In this document: one piece after another, positions 34,950-43,226 of the stretch
Layout: each line of letters opens with the position of its first letter
Numbering within the stretch: the first letter of the stretch is position 1
NCBI GenBank assembly: GCA_011772865.1
Contig: WVYQ01000020.1
Location: 141,298 to 205,297 of the forward strand
DNA length: 64,000 bases
Reading direction: 5' to 3'
DNA from: Woeseiaceae bacterium
GTDB taxonomy: Bacteria > Pseudomonadota > Gammaproteobacteria > Steroidobacterales > Woeseiaceae
Translations under genes and position numbers: made by a program
Notes under the pieces: model-generated
What the model saw: only the letters and a program-made list of their open reading frames with translations
Told to the model about the DNA's origin: nothing
Databases searched by the model: none

Positions 34950-36167
34950 TTACTCGACGCGCACGGGGATGTCGAGTTGCCTGCGGATCTTCCTGACGTC
35001 TTTCCTGGACGGCTGGAACGGGTAACTCGCGATGTCCGACGGCGGAGAGTCGCCATAGGGACGGTCGCAGGCCGAAATATCATCCTGAAACTTGCCCGGG
35101 CAGCCCGAGGTTCGGAACGCGATGCCGGCGTCGATGACGTCAGCGAGTTCGGCATCGGAAATACCGTAGGACTTGACCCGGCCGAGGTCGTCGAAACTCA
35201 TCTGGTCGACACGCACGCCACGATAGTCGATCAGGTAACGCGCGAGCTGCACCCGGCGCCACTGATCACGCGGTGTAGCCGGCAGGTGATCCATGAGCGA
35301 ACCTTCCTCGGGAAAGAAACAGAACATGTGACTGTGCCCACCGAGATCGACCAGCTCTTGCACGAGATTCAGGACCTCGTATTCCGTCTCGCCCATACCG
35401 ACAATGATGTGGGCCCCGAACTTCTGCGGACCGAAGATATCCCGGGCGTCCATCATGATCTCCCAGTACTTTGACCACTTGTGCGGCGACTGCACGCCCT
35501 TACCCCGAGTCTTGTCAAAGATTTCGGGGGTCGCCGCATCGAGCGCCACCGTGAAGATGTCGGCGCCGAGATCCTTCGTCTTCTGCACGTCCTCACGCCT
35601 CATCGTCGTCGGGTTCGACAGGATCGAAATCGGGATGGCGTCCGGGTCAATCTTGTCGGTCCACTGCTTGAGCACCGAAAACGTGTCGTCTTCCGAACGC
35701 GGGTGCGTGATCATCGAGATGCACATGCGATGAAATGGACTGTTGCCGGGATCCTGGGCAACGATGTCGACGATGTCGGTCATCGGCACGGCCGGCCAGT
35801 CGACGCGAATGAAATTACGATCGGCATAGTCCCGGTCGGCTTCGCGGTGTCGCGCGAGGCCGCAGTACGCGCAGTTCGCGCGGCAACCTTCGGGATAGGT
35901 CAGCAGCAAATTGAGGCATCGCGTGCAGTCGCAACGATGCATTCGACCACCCATGATGCCCAGCGTGATGGCTGCTGCATTCGACATTTGCACATACTCG
36001 GGCGAACGCATGTGCGGCGCCAGGATGTTGTTGTTCGGCAGGTATACACCCTGCGGTGGAATGTCGTTGGCCTTGACGGGCTTGCCGTTGCGTCGATCGA
36101 CGGGCGTCTTCTCGGGCAGGCGCGGTTCCATTTCGACATTCGATTTCGGTTCAAAACAACTCATCAT
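34950..36167 (-). CDS. lipS2: Radical SAM sulfur-insertion enzyme LipS2
   Basis: A 405-residue radical SAM protein with the cluster motif CRANCAYCGLARH (CxxxCxxC) near residue 95, preceded by another cysteine pair (HRCDCTRC). Biotin synthase-like family. C-terminal cysteines (TSGCPGKFQDDISACDRP) could bind the auxiliary cluster sacrificed for sulfur. With LipS1 it is known to replace LipA, adding the two sulfurs at C6 and C8 of the octanoyl chain on LbpA. It lies 13 bases behind lipS1. The assignment to S2 rather than S1 follows gene order and the cysteine pattern. Confidence 0.85.
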   Translation of the reverse strand: MMSCFEPKSNVEMEPRLPEKTPVDRRNGKPVKANDIPPQGVYLPNNNILAPHMRSPEYVQMSNAAAITLGIMGGRMHRCDCTRCLNLLLTYPEGCRANCAYCGLARHREADRDYADRNFIRVDWPAVPMTDIVDIVAQDPGNSPFHRMCISMITHPRSEDDTFSVLKQWTDKIDPDAIPISILSNPTTMRREDVQKTKDLGADIFTVALDAATPEIFDKTRGKGVQSPHKWSKYWEIMMDARDIFGPQKFGAHIIVGMGETEYEVLNLVQELVDLGGHSHMFCFFPEEGSLMDHLPATPRDQWRRVQLARYLIDYRGVRVDQMSFDDLGRVKSYGISDAELADVIDAGIAFRTSGCPGKFQDDISACDRPYGDSPPSDIASYPFQPSRKDVRKIRRQLDIPVRVE

Positions 36168-36180
36168 CAGTGTCCTTGTC

Positions 36181-37218
36181 TCATGCCGCGCAGGTCTGCG
36201 CCAGCCTCGCTCTAAGATCCCCGCCCAGTTTGATCGAGCAGCAGGAATGCGCCTGCTCGAACGGTCTGCCGACTGCGTGCGCGACCGATACGGCCCCCTC
36301 CGCCGGAAACGCGATTCCGTCCAGGCCGGCCATGATCGCGTAGGCGTCGGTGACGCGCTTGTGCATGCCGGGCGGCCGGGCGCAGCCCAGTAACACCTGC
36401 TGGTCGGGCAAGCGCTCGCGGGCTTCCAGGAAGATCCTGCCGACGTCCGATGTCTGCGGCGTCACGAACGTGCCGGGTTTGGCATAAAACGGCATGATCA
36501 CCACGAGCACGAGCGCAGTAACCGGGTAACGGCTGACAATGTCGAGCGCGTTTGCTTCGCCCAGTATCCTGCCGTAGTGCAGACCGATCACGATGTGCGG
36601 CGTGACCTCCATAGTCGTTGAACACAGCGCGGCCAGCGTCTCCTCGAAGTCTTCCACGGGCCGCTTGAGCTTGTAGACCTGCTCGATCGTCTCGTTCGCG
36701 CCGATAACGTCCATCATCACGGTGTCGACGCCGGCCGACTCCATGGCCTTCGCCTGTTGTTCTTTCATCAGCGCGCTGTGCACCGCGATGCGCATATCGG
36801 GGTAATCACGCTTTAGACCTTCTACAATAGGAAGGTAGCGCAAATAATTGATTTCGTTGCGTTTATTTGAGCCGCCCGATAGCAGAAAGCCGTTGAGTTC
36901 CTGCGTCTCGACGAGGTGCCGCACCTTGGAATCGAGCATCTCGGGATTGGTTGCCGGAATCATCGGCTCGAGAATTTTTTTCTGGCAGTGATCGCAGTTC
37001 AGGCCGCAAGCCGCTGCCGTGATCGAGAACGCCGGGAAGCTGTTCTTGCCACAGCCCTTGAGTTCGGTGGTCTCGTATTCCTTGAATGTCGGCGTGGAAA
37101 ACCGTATCGGGCGCGGAGCGCGCCCCGCTGCGGCGTCCTCGAACCTGGCGATGAGCGACGCGTCGAACTCGGCATCCTCGAGGTCCTCGATATCGGCCAG
37201 GTAATCGATCCACGCCAT
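36181..37218 (-). CDS. lipS1: Radical SAM sulfur-insertion enzyme LipS1
   Basis: A 345-residue radical SAM protein with the motif CGLNCDHCQKK (CxxxCxxC) near residue 71, followed by the glycine-rich FLLSGGSNKRNEINYLRYLP. The last residues include SCCSIKLGG and a terminal TCAA, possible ligands of an auxiliary cluster. It is paired with LipS2 for two-step sulfur insertion into protein-bound octanoate. It sits five bases after the HDAC-like gene. Confidence 0.85.
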   Translation of the reverse strand: MAWIDYLADIEDLEDAEFDASLIARFEDAAAGRAPRPIRFSTPTFKEYETTELKGCGKNSFPAFSITAAACGLNCDHCQKKILEPMIPATNPEMLDSKVRHLVETQELNGFLLSGGSNKRNEINYLRYLPIVEGLKRDYPDMRIAVHSALMKEQQAKAMESAGVDTVMMDVIGANETIEQVYKLKRPVEDFEETLAALCSTTMEVTPHIVIGLHYGRILGEANALDIVSRYPVTALVLVVIMPFYAKPGTFVTPQTSDVGRIFLEARERLPDQQVLLGCARPPGMHKRVTDAYAIMAGLDGIAFPAEGAVSVAHAVGRPFEQAHSCCSIKLGGDLRARLAQTCAA

Positions 37219-37222
37219 TGCT

Positions 37223-38356
37223 TCAGTCCTTGACCAGCTGAGCAGCCAATAATTCTATCTCGGCGCGAACCGGGCCGTCATGCGGAATATCCACGAGGGT
37301 TGTCAGCCAATGCGCATCGACATCTTCTTCGTCGATCAGGTCGCACTCCATCATCGTCAGCATTTCGACGGCAGCTGCGGGTAGCGTCTCGGGCAATTCT
37401 TGGCCCGTCAGTCGGCCCCACATACCTGCCCAGTAACGACAGACGGTCCAGGGGTTATAGCCCCCGCCACCCAGAACCACCGAGGGCACTCCAAATTCGA
37501 GCAACTGGTCGACCGTCTCCCAAAGCGCAACATTACTCAGCTCCATCGACGATAGCGGGTCGCCGGCGAGGCTGTCAGCTCCGCAACACAGCACGAGCGC
37601 ATCCGGTCGGAAATCCGTTGCAATTGGCAGCACGGCAGTCTCCACCAGGTAACGAAGTTCGGCGTCATTAAGTCCCCGCGGTACCGGAAAGTTGCGCGCG
37701 CCTCCACCGGCCCTGTCGTCGGCTGCGCCGCTGAACGGCCATCGATCCTGTTCGTGGATCGACAGCGTCAGCACCCGCGGTTCCTCGGTGAAGGCCTCTT
37801 CGACACCGTCGCCGTGATGCGCATCCAGATCGACATACAGTACGCGGCGGCATCCCCGCTTGAGAAAGGTCCGGATCGCGAATACGGGATCGTTGAAATA
37901 GCAGAAACCGCTCGCACGATCGCGACGTCCATGGTGCGTCCCACCCGACGGGTGGAAGACCACGTGGCCATCGCACGCAAGTTCTGCCGCCAGGATCGAA
38001 CCGCCAACCGTCGTAGCGGCGCGTTCGAACACGCCCTCGAACAGAGGATTCTCGAGCGTTCCTATGTTGTAACGCTCGCGAATTTCCGGATCGACATTCC
38101 CCGCGGAATCTGCGTATTGCAGGGCCTCGACATACTGGGAATCATGAAACCCGGCGAGTTGTTGAACAGTCGCCGCGTGTGGGATGCGGAAGTCTTCTTC
38201 TCGCAGCCAGCCGAGTGTGCGCACAAGATCGAGCACCGCCGAGTGCCGTACGATCTTGAGCGGATGATTGGCGCCGAACGCGGCACGCCGGAATACCTCG
38301 CTGCCCAAATAAAGCGGGGCCTGATAAAGGGCGGTTTCCGGCTGTGGTTGGTGCAT
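37223..38356 (-). CDS. HDAC/AcuC-family lysine deacylase leading the lip operon
   Basis: A 377-residue zinc-dependent deacetylase of the histone deacetylase/AcuC fold. Catalytic motifs are intact: GGTHHGRRDRASGFCYFND, the zinc-binding YVDLDAHHGDGVEEAF and the terminal GGGGYNPW. Usual roles are deacetylation of acetoin-pathway acetyl-CoA synthetase, polyamines or lysines. It is the first gene of the LipS1-LipS2-sLpl operon, four bases ahead of lipS1. It might remove acyl groups, including wrongly attached octanoyl or acetyl groups, from the LbpA lysine, but that is only inferred from its place. Confidence 0.85.
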   Translation of the reverse strand: MHQPQPETALYQAPLYLGSEVFRRAAFGANHPLKIVRHSAVLDLVRTLGWLREEDFRIPHAATVQQLAGFHDSQYVEALQYADSAGNVDPEIRERYNIGTLENPLFEGVFERAATTVGGSILAAELACDGHVVFHPSGGTHHGRRDRASGFCYFNDPVFAIRTFLKRGCRRVLYVDLDAHHGDGVEEAFTEEPRVLTLSIHEQDRWPFSGAADDRAGGGARNFPVPRGLNDAELRYLVETAVLPIATDFRPDALVLCCGADSLAGDPLSSMELSNVALWETVDQLLEFGVPSVVLGGGGYNPWTVCRYWAGMWGRLTGQELPETLPAAAVEMLTMMECDLIDEEDVDAHWLTTLVDIPHDGPVRAEIELLAAQLVKD

Positions 38357-38408
38357 ACTGTCGCGACCAGTGTTGGAATAGATCGGGTCTGACCCGAAGG
38401 GCCAGAAT

Positions 38409-38424
38409 ATTCTATCGCCCTAAT
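38409..38424. promoter_or_regulatory. Sulfur-regulon palindrome variant, site C1
   Basis: ATTCTATCGCCCTAAT: the right half CTAAT is exact and the left half reads ATTCT instead of ATTAG, so 8 of 10 positions fit. The left half also belongs to a perfect 10-base palindrome AGAATATTCT at 38404-38413. It sits between the divergent lip and DsrE2-tusA operons. Confidence 0.45.
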
Positions 38425-38431
38425 AAAGACA

Positions 38432-38447
38432 ATTCTGATATTCTAAT
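38432..38447. promoter_or_regulatory. Sulfur-regulon palindrome variant, site C2
   Basis: ATTCTGATATTCTAAT repeats exactly the variant pattern of C1 (ATTCT-N6-CTAAT), 23 bases centre to centre, roughly two helical turns. A pair of weaker sites may allow cooperative binding across the divergent promoter. Confidence 0.45.
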
Positions 38448-38492
38448 ATGCTCCCGAGGGCTGGAACCGGTAAAGACGAAGAGGTGAATTCA

Positions 38493-39032
38493 ATGTCCAG
38501 TGAAGCTCAAGTCGTACAAGACGCAGTGAGCGCAGCACCAGTCGCTGCTCCCGAAGAAAAAAGCATGTCGATCATCGTAACCAAAGGTAGCCTCGACTGG
38601 GCCTACCCGCCGTTTATTCTTGCAACTACTGCGGCCGCTATGGGATTGCCGGTCACGATGTTCTTCACCTTCTACGGCCTGCCGCTGCTGCTCAAGAAAC
38701 TCGACCTGCAGGTGACGGCTGCCGGCAACCCGGCGATGAAGATGCCGATGATGGGCGGCCACATGGGACTGCCCAATCTCGTAACCGCGATTCCCGGCGT
38801 CGACGCGGCATGCTCGGTCATGATGAAGAACCTGATCAAGAAAAAAGGCGTTGCCTCGATAGAAGAGCTGCGCGAGCTCGCCGTGGAGGCTGACGTTCGC
38901 CTGATCGGCTGCCAGATGACGATGGACCTGTTCGAGTACGACAAGGAAGACATGATCGACGGTATCGATATCGGCGGCGCGGCGACGTACATCGAATGTG
39001 CGTCCAATGCGCACATCAACCTGTTTATTTAA
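38493..39032 (+). CDS. DsrE2-type membrane-associated sulfurtransferase
   Basis: A 179-residue DsrE/F/H-like protein with a hydrophobic segment (YPPFILATTAAAMGLPVTMF) and cysteines C107, C140 (RLIGCQMTMDLF) and C169, matching the DsrE2 group that accompanies TusA in sulfur oxidisers. It likely receives sulfur at or near the membrane and passes it to TusA. The ATG at 38493, with AGAGGTG upstream, is preferred over the track start 38448, which overlaps site C2. Methionine-rich runs (MKMPMMGGHMG) are typical of the group. Confidence 0.85.
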   Translation: MSSEAQVVQDAVSAAPVAAPEEKSMSIIVTKGSLDWAYPPFILATTAAAMGLPVTMFFTFYGLPLLLKKLDLQVTAAGNPAMKMPMMGGHMGLPNLVTAIPGVDAACSVMMKNLIKKKGVASIEELRELAVEADVRLIGCQMTMDLFEYDKEDMIDGIDIGGAATYIECASNAHINLFI

Positions 39033-39047
39033 GCGGAGCTATCGGAA

Positions 39048-39275
39048 ATGGCTGACCACACACTCGACGCAAAGGGATTGAACTGCCCGTTGCCGATCCT
39101 CAAGGCGCGTAAAGCGCTCAACGAGGTACCCGTTGGTGGGACCCTGGAAATCCTGGCGACTGACCCCGGGTCCGTGGCCGACTTCGAGGCGTTCTGCCGC
39201 CAGACCGGTCACGAGCTGGTCGAGCATTCGGTCGACGACAACGTTTACCGTTTCCTGCTCAAGAAAGCGGCTTAG
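39048..39275 (+). CDS. tusA: Sulfur carrier protein TusA
   Basis: A 75-residue TusA with the signature LNCPLPILKARKAL; C13 is the persulfide-carrying cysteine of the CPxP motif. It carries sulfane sulfur in the cytoplasm towards DsrE and sHdr-LbpA. It is 15 bases behind the DsrE2 gene and ends in a 4-base convergent overlap with the metallophosphoesterase gene. Length and motif leave little doubt. Confidence 0.94.
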   Translation: MADHTLDAKGLNCPLPILKARKALNEVPVGGTLEILATDPGSVADFEAFCRQTGHELVEHSVDDNVYRFLLKKAA

Positions 39276-40027
39276 ACAACTTCCCGGGCCTCACTGACGA
39301 GGCCGGCCGAGCGGGATACTTGGTGCAACATATAGATGGGGCGGCCCTGAACGACTGACTCGTCGATACCCTTGCGAACATCAACTGCGATACTTGGCAT
39401 GATGCGCGCCTGGGTTCCCGCCCACATGCGTTCGATCGGCCAGTGCACATGCCCGCAAAGCAATCCGATGACCTGCGGCTGCCGCTGTACGATGTCTGCG
39501 AGAGCCTCGGCCTCTTCCGGATGGCGGTAGCCACCGACGTAATGATCGCCAACGTCGAAGGGCGGGTGATGAATGAAGAGCAGCGTCGGCCGGCCGGGCT
39601 GGTCATGGAGCGTCTTGTCGAGCCAGGACTGCCGTACTTCGCAAAAGCGGCCCTTGCGTTCGCTCGCCAACGTCGAATCGATGCCGACGAGGCGCGTATC
39701 GTAATCGTCGATCACATAGTGCAGGAAATCGCCCGTCGCGGGTAAATAAGCCAGGTCACTCAACGCGGCACGCATCGCGTCCTTATCGTCGCGGTTGCCC
39801 GGCACCGGGTAAAGCGGCGCCTCGAGCGGTGCCAGCAGTTCGCGCAAGAGCGCGTACTCTTCAGGCTGACCATGCTGCACCGTATCGCCGGTGAAAATCA
39901 CGGCGTCGGGCTGCCGGTAATTGATGTCGGCGACAGTGCGGCGCAGGCAGTCGGCCCGCAAACTCGCTGCGGGCTGGTCCGACTCTGGCGACAGTATGTG
40001 CGTGTCGCTGATCTGCGCAATGAGCAC
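39272..40027 (-). CDS. Calcineurin-like (Icc/CpdA-type) metallophosphoesterase
   Basis: A metal-dependent phosphodiesterase of about 251 residues with the complete motif set: AQISDTHILS, FTGDTVQHG, PGNRDDKD, FIHHPPFDVG and CGHVHWPIE. It resembles cAMP phosphodiesterase CpdA. I prefer the GTG at 40027, whose G is shared with the aprA stop (TAGTG) and which leads directly into the first strand (VLIAQISDTH). The track ATG at 40069 would add 14 residues from inside aprA. Being the last gene of the apr operon, it may act on a nucleotide linked to APS metabolism, or on cAMP. Confidence 0.8.
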   Translation of the reverse strand: MLIAQISDTHILSPESDQPAASLRADCLRRTVADINYRQPDAVIFTGDTVQHGQPEEYALLRELLAPLEAPLYPVPGNRDDKDAMRAALSDLAYLPATGDFLHYVIDDYDTRLVGIDSTLASERKGRFCEVRQSWLDKTLHDQPGRPTLLFIHHPPFDVGDHYVGGYRHPEEAEALADIVQRQPQVIGLLCGHVHWPIERMWAGTQARIMPSIAVDVRKGIDESVVQGRPIYMLHQVSRSAGLVSEAREVV

Positions 40028-41871
40028 TAGTCGACGATGTGATAGACGGGCGCTTTCTCCAGCTCCCATTCACCCGTGTTCTTGTCGTACTGGGAAAGCG
40101 TAAAGCAATGCCAATCCTGGTCGTCGAGCTTCATGTGGTCGCCGCGATAGTAGTACCCGGGCCACCGTGTCTCCTTGCGGAACAGCGTGTGGTGCGTGAC
40201 CGATTCCGAGGCGCGCAGACGATGTTGCAGCTCCCATGCCCGCTGCAGCTGATGCAGGTCTTCGGCGCCGATGTTGTCCATGTCCTCCCGGAGCATATCC
40301 AGCAATTCGAGGCCTCTTGTCAGTAACGGTTCGTTCGTCATGTAACCGGTACTGATTCCGCCAACGTACTCGTCCATGATTTTCTCGAGACGCTGCAGGC
40401 CCTGTATCGGCGAGAAATAACTCGGCGAAACGGTGCCCGCGACGATCTCGTTGCGTCCCACTTCGTAGTTTTCGAGAGGCTGGAAGACTTTCTTTTTCAG
40501 CCCCTGGTACTCGTCCTCGCTGACCTGTGGCGCATCCTTGCCCATGTTCTTGATGTACCTGACCGCCGCCTTGGCGGCGATACGGCCTTCCGTGTAAGAG
40601 CCCGATGAGAATTTGTGGGCGGTGCCACCAATCGTATCACCGGCCCCGAACAGACCATCGACCGTCATCATGCGGTTGTAGCCCCACTGATACTCGTCAG
40701 GCGCGTAGTCTTCGGGTCCGCTCGCCCAGGCACCCGAACACGTAGCATGAGAACCCATGACGTAAGGTTCGGAGGTCGTCAGTTCGGGATTGACGTGCTT
40801 GGGATCGATATTCTGTGATGCCCACACAACGGCCTGGCCGATAGTCATGCCCAGGAAGTTCTCCCAGCCGATGGTTTCCTTGTGAGGATCCTGGAAGGCC
40901 TCTTTGGTCACCATTCGGATCGGCCCCCTCCCCGCCTTCAGTTCCTCGAGCAACGCATGGTTACGCAGGCAGGTCGGGACCGGGTGACGATCGACGTAGT
41001 CACCTACGAGCTCCTTCGTATGGTCGTACCATTTGGACTCGTACTCCTCGCCGTAGGCGTTCTCGGTGTACGTCTTCAGATGGAGGAAGTACGCACCGAC
41101 CGGGCCGTAGCCGTCCTTGAATCGCGTGAGGACGATGCGATTTTCCATCTGCGTCATCTTGGCGCCGACCTCGATCGGCAAGGCATACGCGGAAGCGCTG
41201 CTCCACGGGGCGTACCAGGTCCTGCCCATGCCCTCGCCGACCGCGCGTGGCTTGTAGATATGCGATGCGCCACCCGCGGCCACGATGACGGCTTTGGCAC
41301 GAAAAACATAGAAATCGCCGGTACGAACGTTGAAACCTACGGCGCCCGCAACCCGGTTTTCTTTCGTCTTGTCCATCAGCAGGTGGGTCACCATGATGCG
41401 GTTGTAGACCTCTGACGCAGCCTCGCGCGCGGCTTCGGCAACAATCGGCTTGTAGCTTTCGCCGTGAATCATGATCTGCCATTTGCCCTCGCGCTGGTAG
41501 CGGCCGGTCTCGGGATCGCGCATGATCGGCAGGCCCCACTCCTCGAACTTGTGGACGGTAGAGTCCACGTGGCGCGCGATGTCGTAGCCGAGATCCTCGC
41601 GAACGAGGCCCATGAGGTCATTGCGCGCATAGCGGACGTGATCCTCGGGCTGATTCTCGTCCCACTGCATGCCCATATAGCAGTTGATGGCATACAGACC
41701 CTGGGCTACGGCTCCGCTGCGTTCGATGTTGGCTTTCTCGACGCAAACGATCTTGAGGTCGCGACCCCAGTGCCGGGCTTCGTAGGTCGCGCCGCAACCG
41801 GCCATGCCACCGCCGATGACGAGAACGTCGGAATCTACAAATTTTGTCTTTCTACGTGAGAACAGTCCCAT
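40027..41871 (-). CDS. aprA: Adenylylsulfate reductase alpha subunit
   Basis: A 614-residue FAD protein of the fumarate reductase family, the catalytic subunit of dissimilatory APS reductase. In sulfur oxidisers it runs in reverse and forms APS from sulfite and AMP. Seen: VLVIGGGMAGCGATYEARHW for FAD, VCVEKANIERSGAVAQG, GAGDTIGGTAHKFSSGSYTEG, and the C-terminal HYTLFRKETRWPGYYYRGDH-like stretch typical of AprA. The ATG overlaps the aprB stop (TAATG). The order aprM-aprB-aprA marks the AprM type rather than the Qmo type. Confidence 0.95.
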   Translation of the reverse strand: MGLFSRRKTKFVDSDVLVIGGGMAGCGATYEARHWGRDLKIVCVEKANIERSGAVAQGLYAINCYMGMQWDENQPEDHVRYARNDLMGLVREDLGYDIARHVDSTVHKFEEWGLPIMRDPETGRYQREGKWQIMIHGESYKPIVAEAAREAASEVYNRIMVTHLLMDKTKENRVAGAVGFNVRTGDFYVFRAKAVIVAAGGASHIYKPRAVGEGMGRTWYAPWSSASAYALPIEVGAKMTQMENRIVLTRFKDGYGPVGAYFLHLKTYTENAYGEEYESKWYDHTKELVGDYVDRHPVPTCLRNHALLEELKAGRGPIRMVTKEAFQDPHKETIGWENFLGMTIGQAVVWASQNIDPKHVNPELTTSEPYVMGSHATCSGAWASGPEDYAPDEYQWGYNRMMTVDGLFGAGDTIGGTAHKFSSGSYTEGRIAAKAAVRYIKNMGKDAPQVSEDEYQGLKKKVFQPLENYEVGRNEIVAGTVSPSYFSPIQGLQRLEKIMDEYVGGISTGYMTNEPLLTRGLELLDMLREDMDNIGAEDLHQLQRAWELQHRLRASESVTHHTLFRKETRWPGYYYRGDHMKLDDQDWHCFTLSQYDKNTGEWELEKAPVYHIVD

Positions 41872-42335
41872 TAGACCACTCCCTTCTTGAGTTGGTCCGG
41901 ATTCAACGCGGGCAAGCCGCCTTCAATGTTCAGTGCGTCGGGTTCGTGGGCAAGCACCTGGCTCATCAGGTCCTCGTCACTGGGCGGCGGCAACTCGGCC
42001 GGCGAAGGAATCGTTCCCCAATCCGTCGTGCGTATTGGCGAGACGAAGTCCTTTTCATGACCGTTCCTGAAGATGATCTTCCAGGAGATCGTGCCTTTCT
42101 CTGGCTCACGCAGTACGCGCACGCTGTGACCGAGCGGTGCGAAATCAGCATAACCGCGGGCGTCAATCGCGTTCTGGGGGCACGCCTTGACACACGAATA
42201 GCATTCCCAGCACATGTTCGGTTCGATGTTGAGTGCACGCCGATAGGTCTTGTCGATGTGCATGATGTCGGACGGACAGATATCGACGCAGTGTCCACAG
42301 CCGTCGCAACGAGTCATATATACGAAAGTAGGCAT
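41871..42335 (-). CDS. aprB: Adenylylsulfate reductase beta subunit
   Basis: A 154-residue iron-sulfur subunit with two clusters (CDGCGHCVDICPSDIMHI and CWECYSCVKACPQNAID) and the C-terminal tail that wraps around AprA. It passes electrons from the AprA flavin to the membrane partner AprM. It is 14 bases behind aprM and overlaps aprA by one base. Confidence 0.95.
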   Translation of the reverse strand: MPTFVYMTRCDGCGHCVDICPSDIMHIDKTYRRALNIEPNMCWECYSCVKACPQNAIDARGYADFAPLGHSVRVLREPEKGTISWKIIFRNGHEKDFVSPIRTTDWGTIPSPAELPPPSDEDLMSQVLAHEPDALNIEGGLPALNPDQLKKGVV

Positions 42336-42349
42336 AAATTCCGTCCTTC

Positions 42350-43132
42350 TCAGTAGTTACGCGACGAATGGGTGACTTTGCTGAACTTCGCGGGTTCGTC
42401 TGCAGGTGCTGGCAAATTGGATCTTGTGCCGTTAGCGGCCGACAGGCGCTTCTCGAACGCCGCGGCGGGCTTGAAGAACATGTGGGCAAACTTCGACCAG
42501 GGCACGGAGCTGAACAGGATCGTGGTAAAGATGACATACAGCCAGAATGCGATCATGGTCCAGTCGTGCCCCTTCGCCTGAAGGTATCCCCAGACCAGCG
42601 CGAACGTTGCGCTGCCGAGCAACGACAGAATGAACAGGTCCGCCTTCATGAGCCGAAACGGTGAGCCACCCTCGGCCGAGACATCGGCACGAATGAAGAA
42701 CCAGAACCAGTAGCCGCCGACGCACACCATCGCCGCGCCCAGCCACCACAATTGCGGCCAGATCGCCGGCGTCACGAGGTCGCTGGTCGGATAGCGGAAT
42801 ACCATCACCACGGTCGCGAGAGCGAAGAAAATGAATCCGTACATGCCGAGGAGATGTGCGATACGGCGCTTCTGATTGCAAAACTCGCCTGAGACCGCGA
42901 CATCGACGACCGCGGTCTTGATCGCCATGGAGAGCATCTCTGCGCCACCGACTTTTGTGCCCGCAGCCTTCGATTTCCGCATGTTCTCGCGAAAATACCT
43001 GGCGCTCTTTTTATGCAGTACATCGTAGATCGTGCCCAGTGCAACCAGGACGATCATCACGATGATGTAGGTCTGCATAATGGCGGGCGAGATGAACGCC
43101 GAGACTTCGGCGAACGGATTGGTTGCAAACAT
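42350..43132 (-). CDS. aprM: AprM, membrane anchor for APS reductase
   Basis: A 260-residue integral membrane protein with about five to six helices (AIMQTYIIVMIVLVALGTIY at the start, WLGAAMVCVGGYWFWFFI, FALVWGYLQAKG). It matches AprM, which links AprBA to the quinone pool in sulfur oxidisers that lack QmoABC. It is first in the apr operon. GGGGA six bases before the ATG is a good ribosome site, and the exact palindrome D lies 39 bases upstream. No qmo genes are in the window. Confidence 0.88.
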   Translation of the reverse strand: MFATNPFAEVSAFISPAIMQTYIIVMIVLVALGTIYDVLHKKSARYFRENMRKSKAAGTKVGGAEMLSMAIKTAVVDVAVSGEFCNQKRRIAHLLGMYGFIFFALATVVMVFRYPTSDLVTPAIWPQLWWLGAAMVCVGGYWFWFFIRADVSAEGGSPFRLMKADLFILSLLGSATFALVWGYLQAKGHDWTMIAFWLYVIFTTILFSSVPWSKFAHMFFKPAAAFEKRLSAANGTRSNLPAPADEPAKFSKVTHSSRNY

Positions 43133-43170
43133 TAAATGTCCCCAATGCGAAAAAAGCTGCAGATTATCTT

Positions 43171-43186
43171 ATTAGAATTTGCTAAT
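43171..43186. promoter_or_regulatory. Sulfur-regulon palindrome, site D (exact ATTAG-N6-CTAAT)
   Basis: ATTAGAATTTGCTAAT is an exact copy of the inverted repeat, 39 bases before aprM. On the minus strand a GATAAT -10-like box (43163-43168) lies two bases downstream, so the site would cover the spacer and -35 region of the apr promoter. Confidence 0.62.
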
Positions 43187-43226
43187 TCTTATACGGCGTA
43201 AAGGACCTCACTGTCAATCCGATAAA

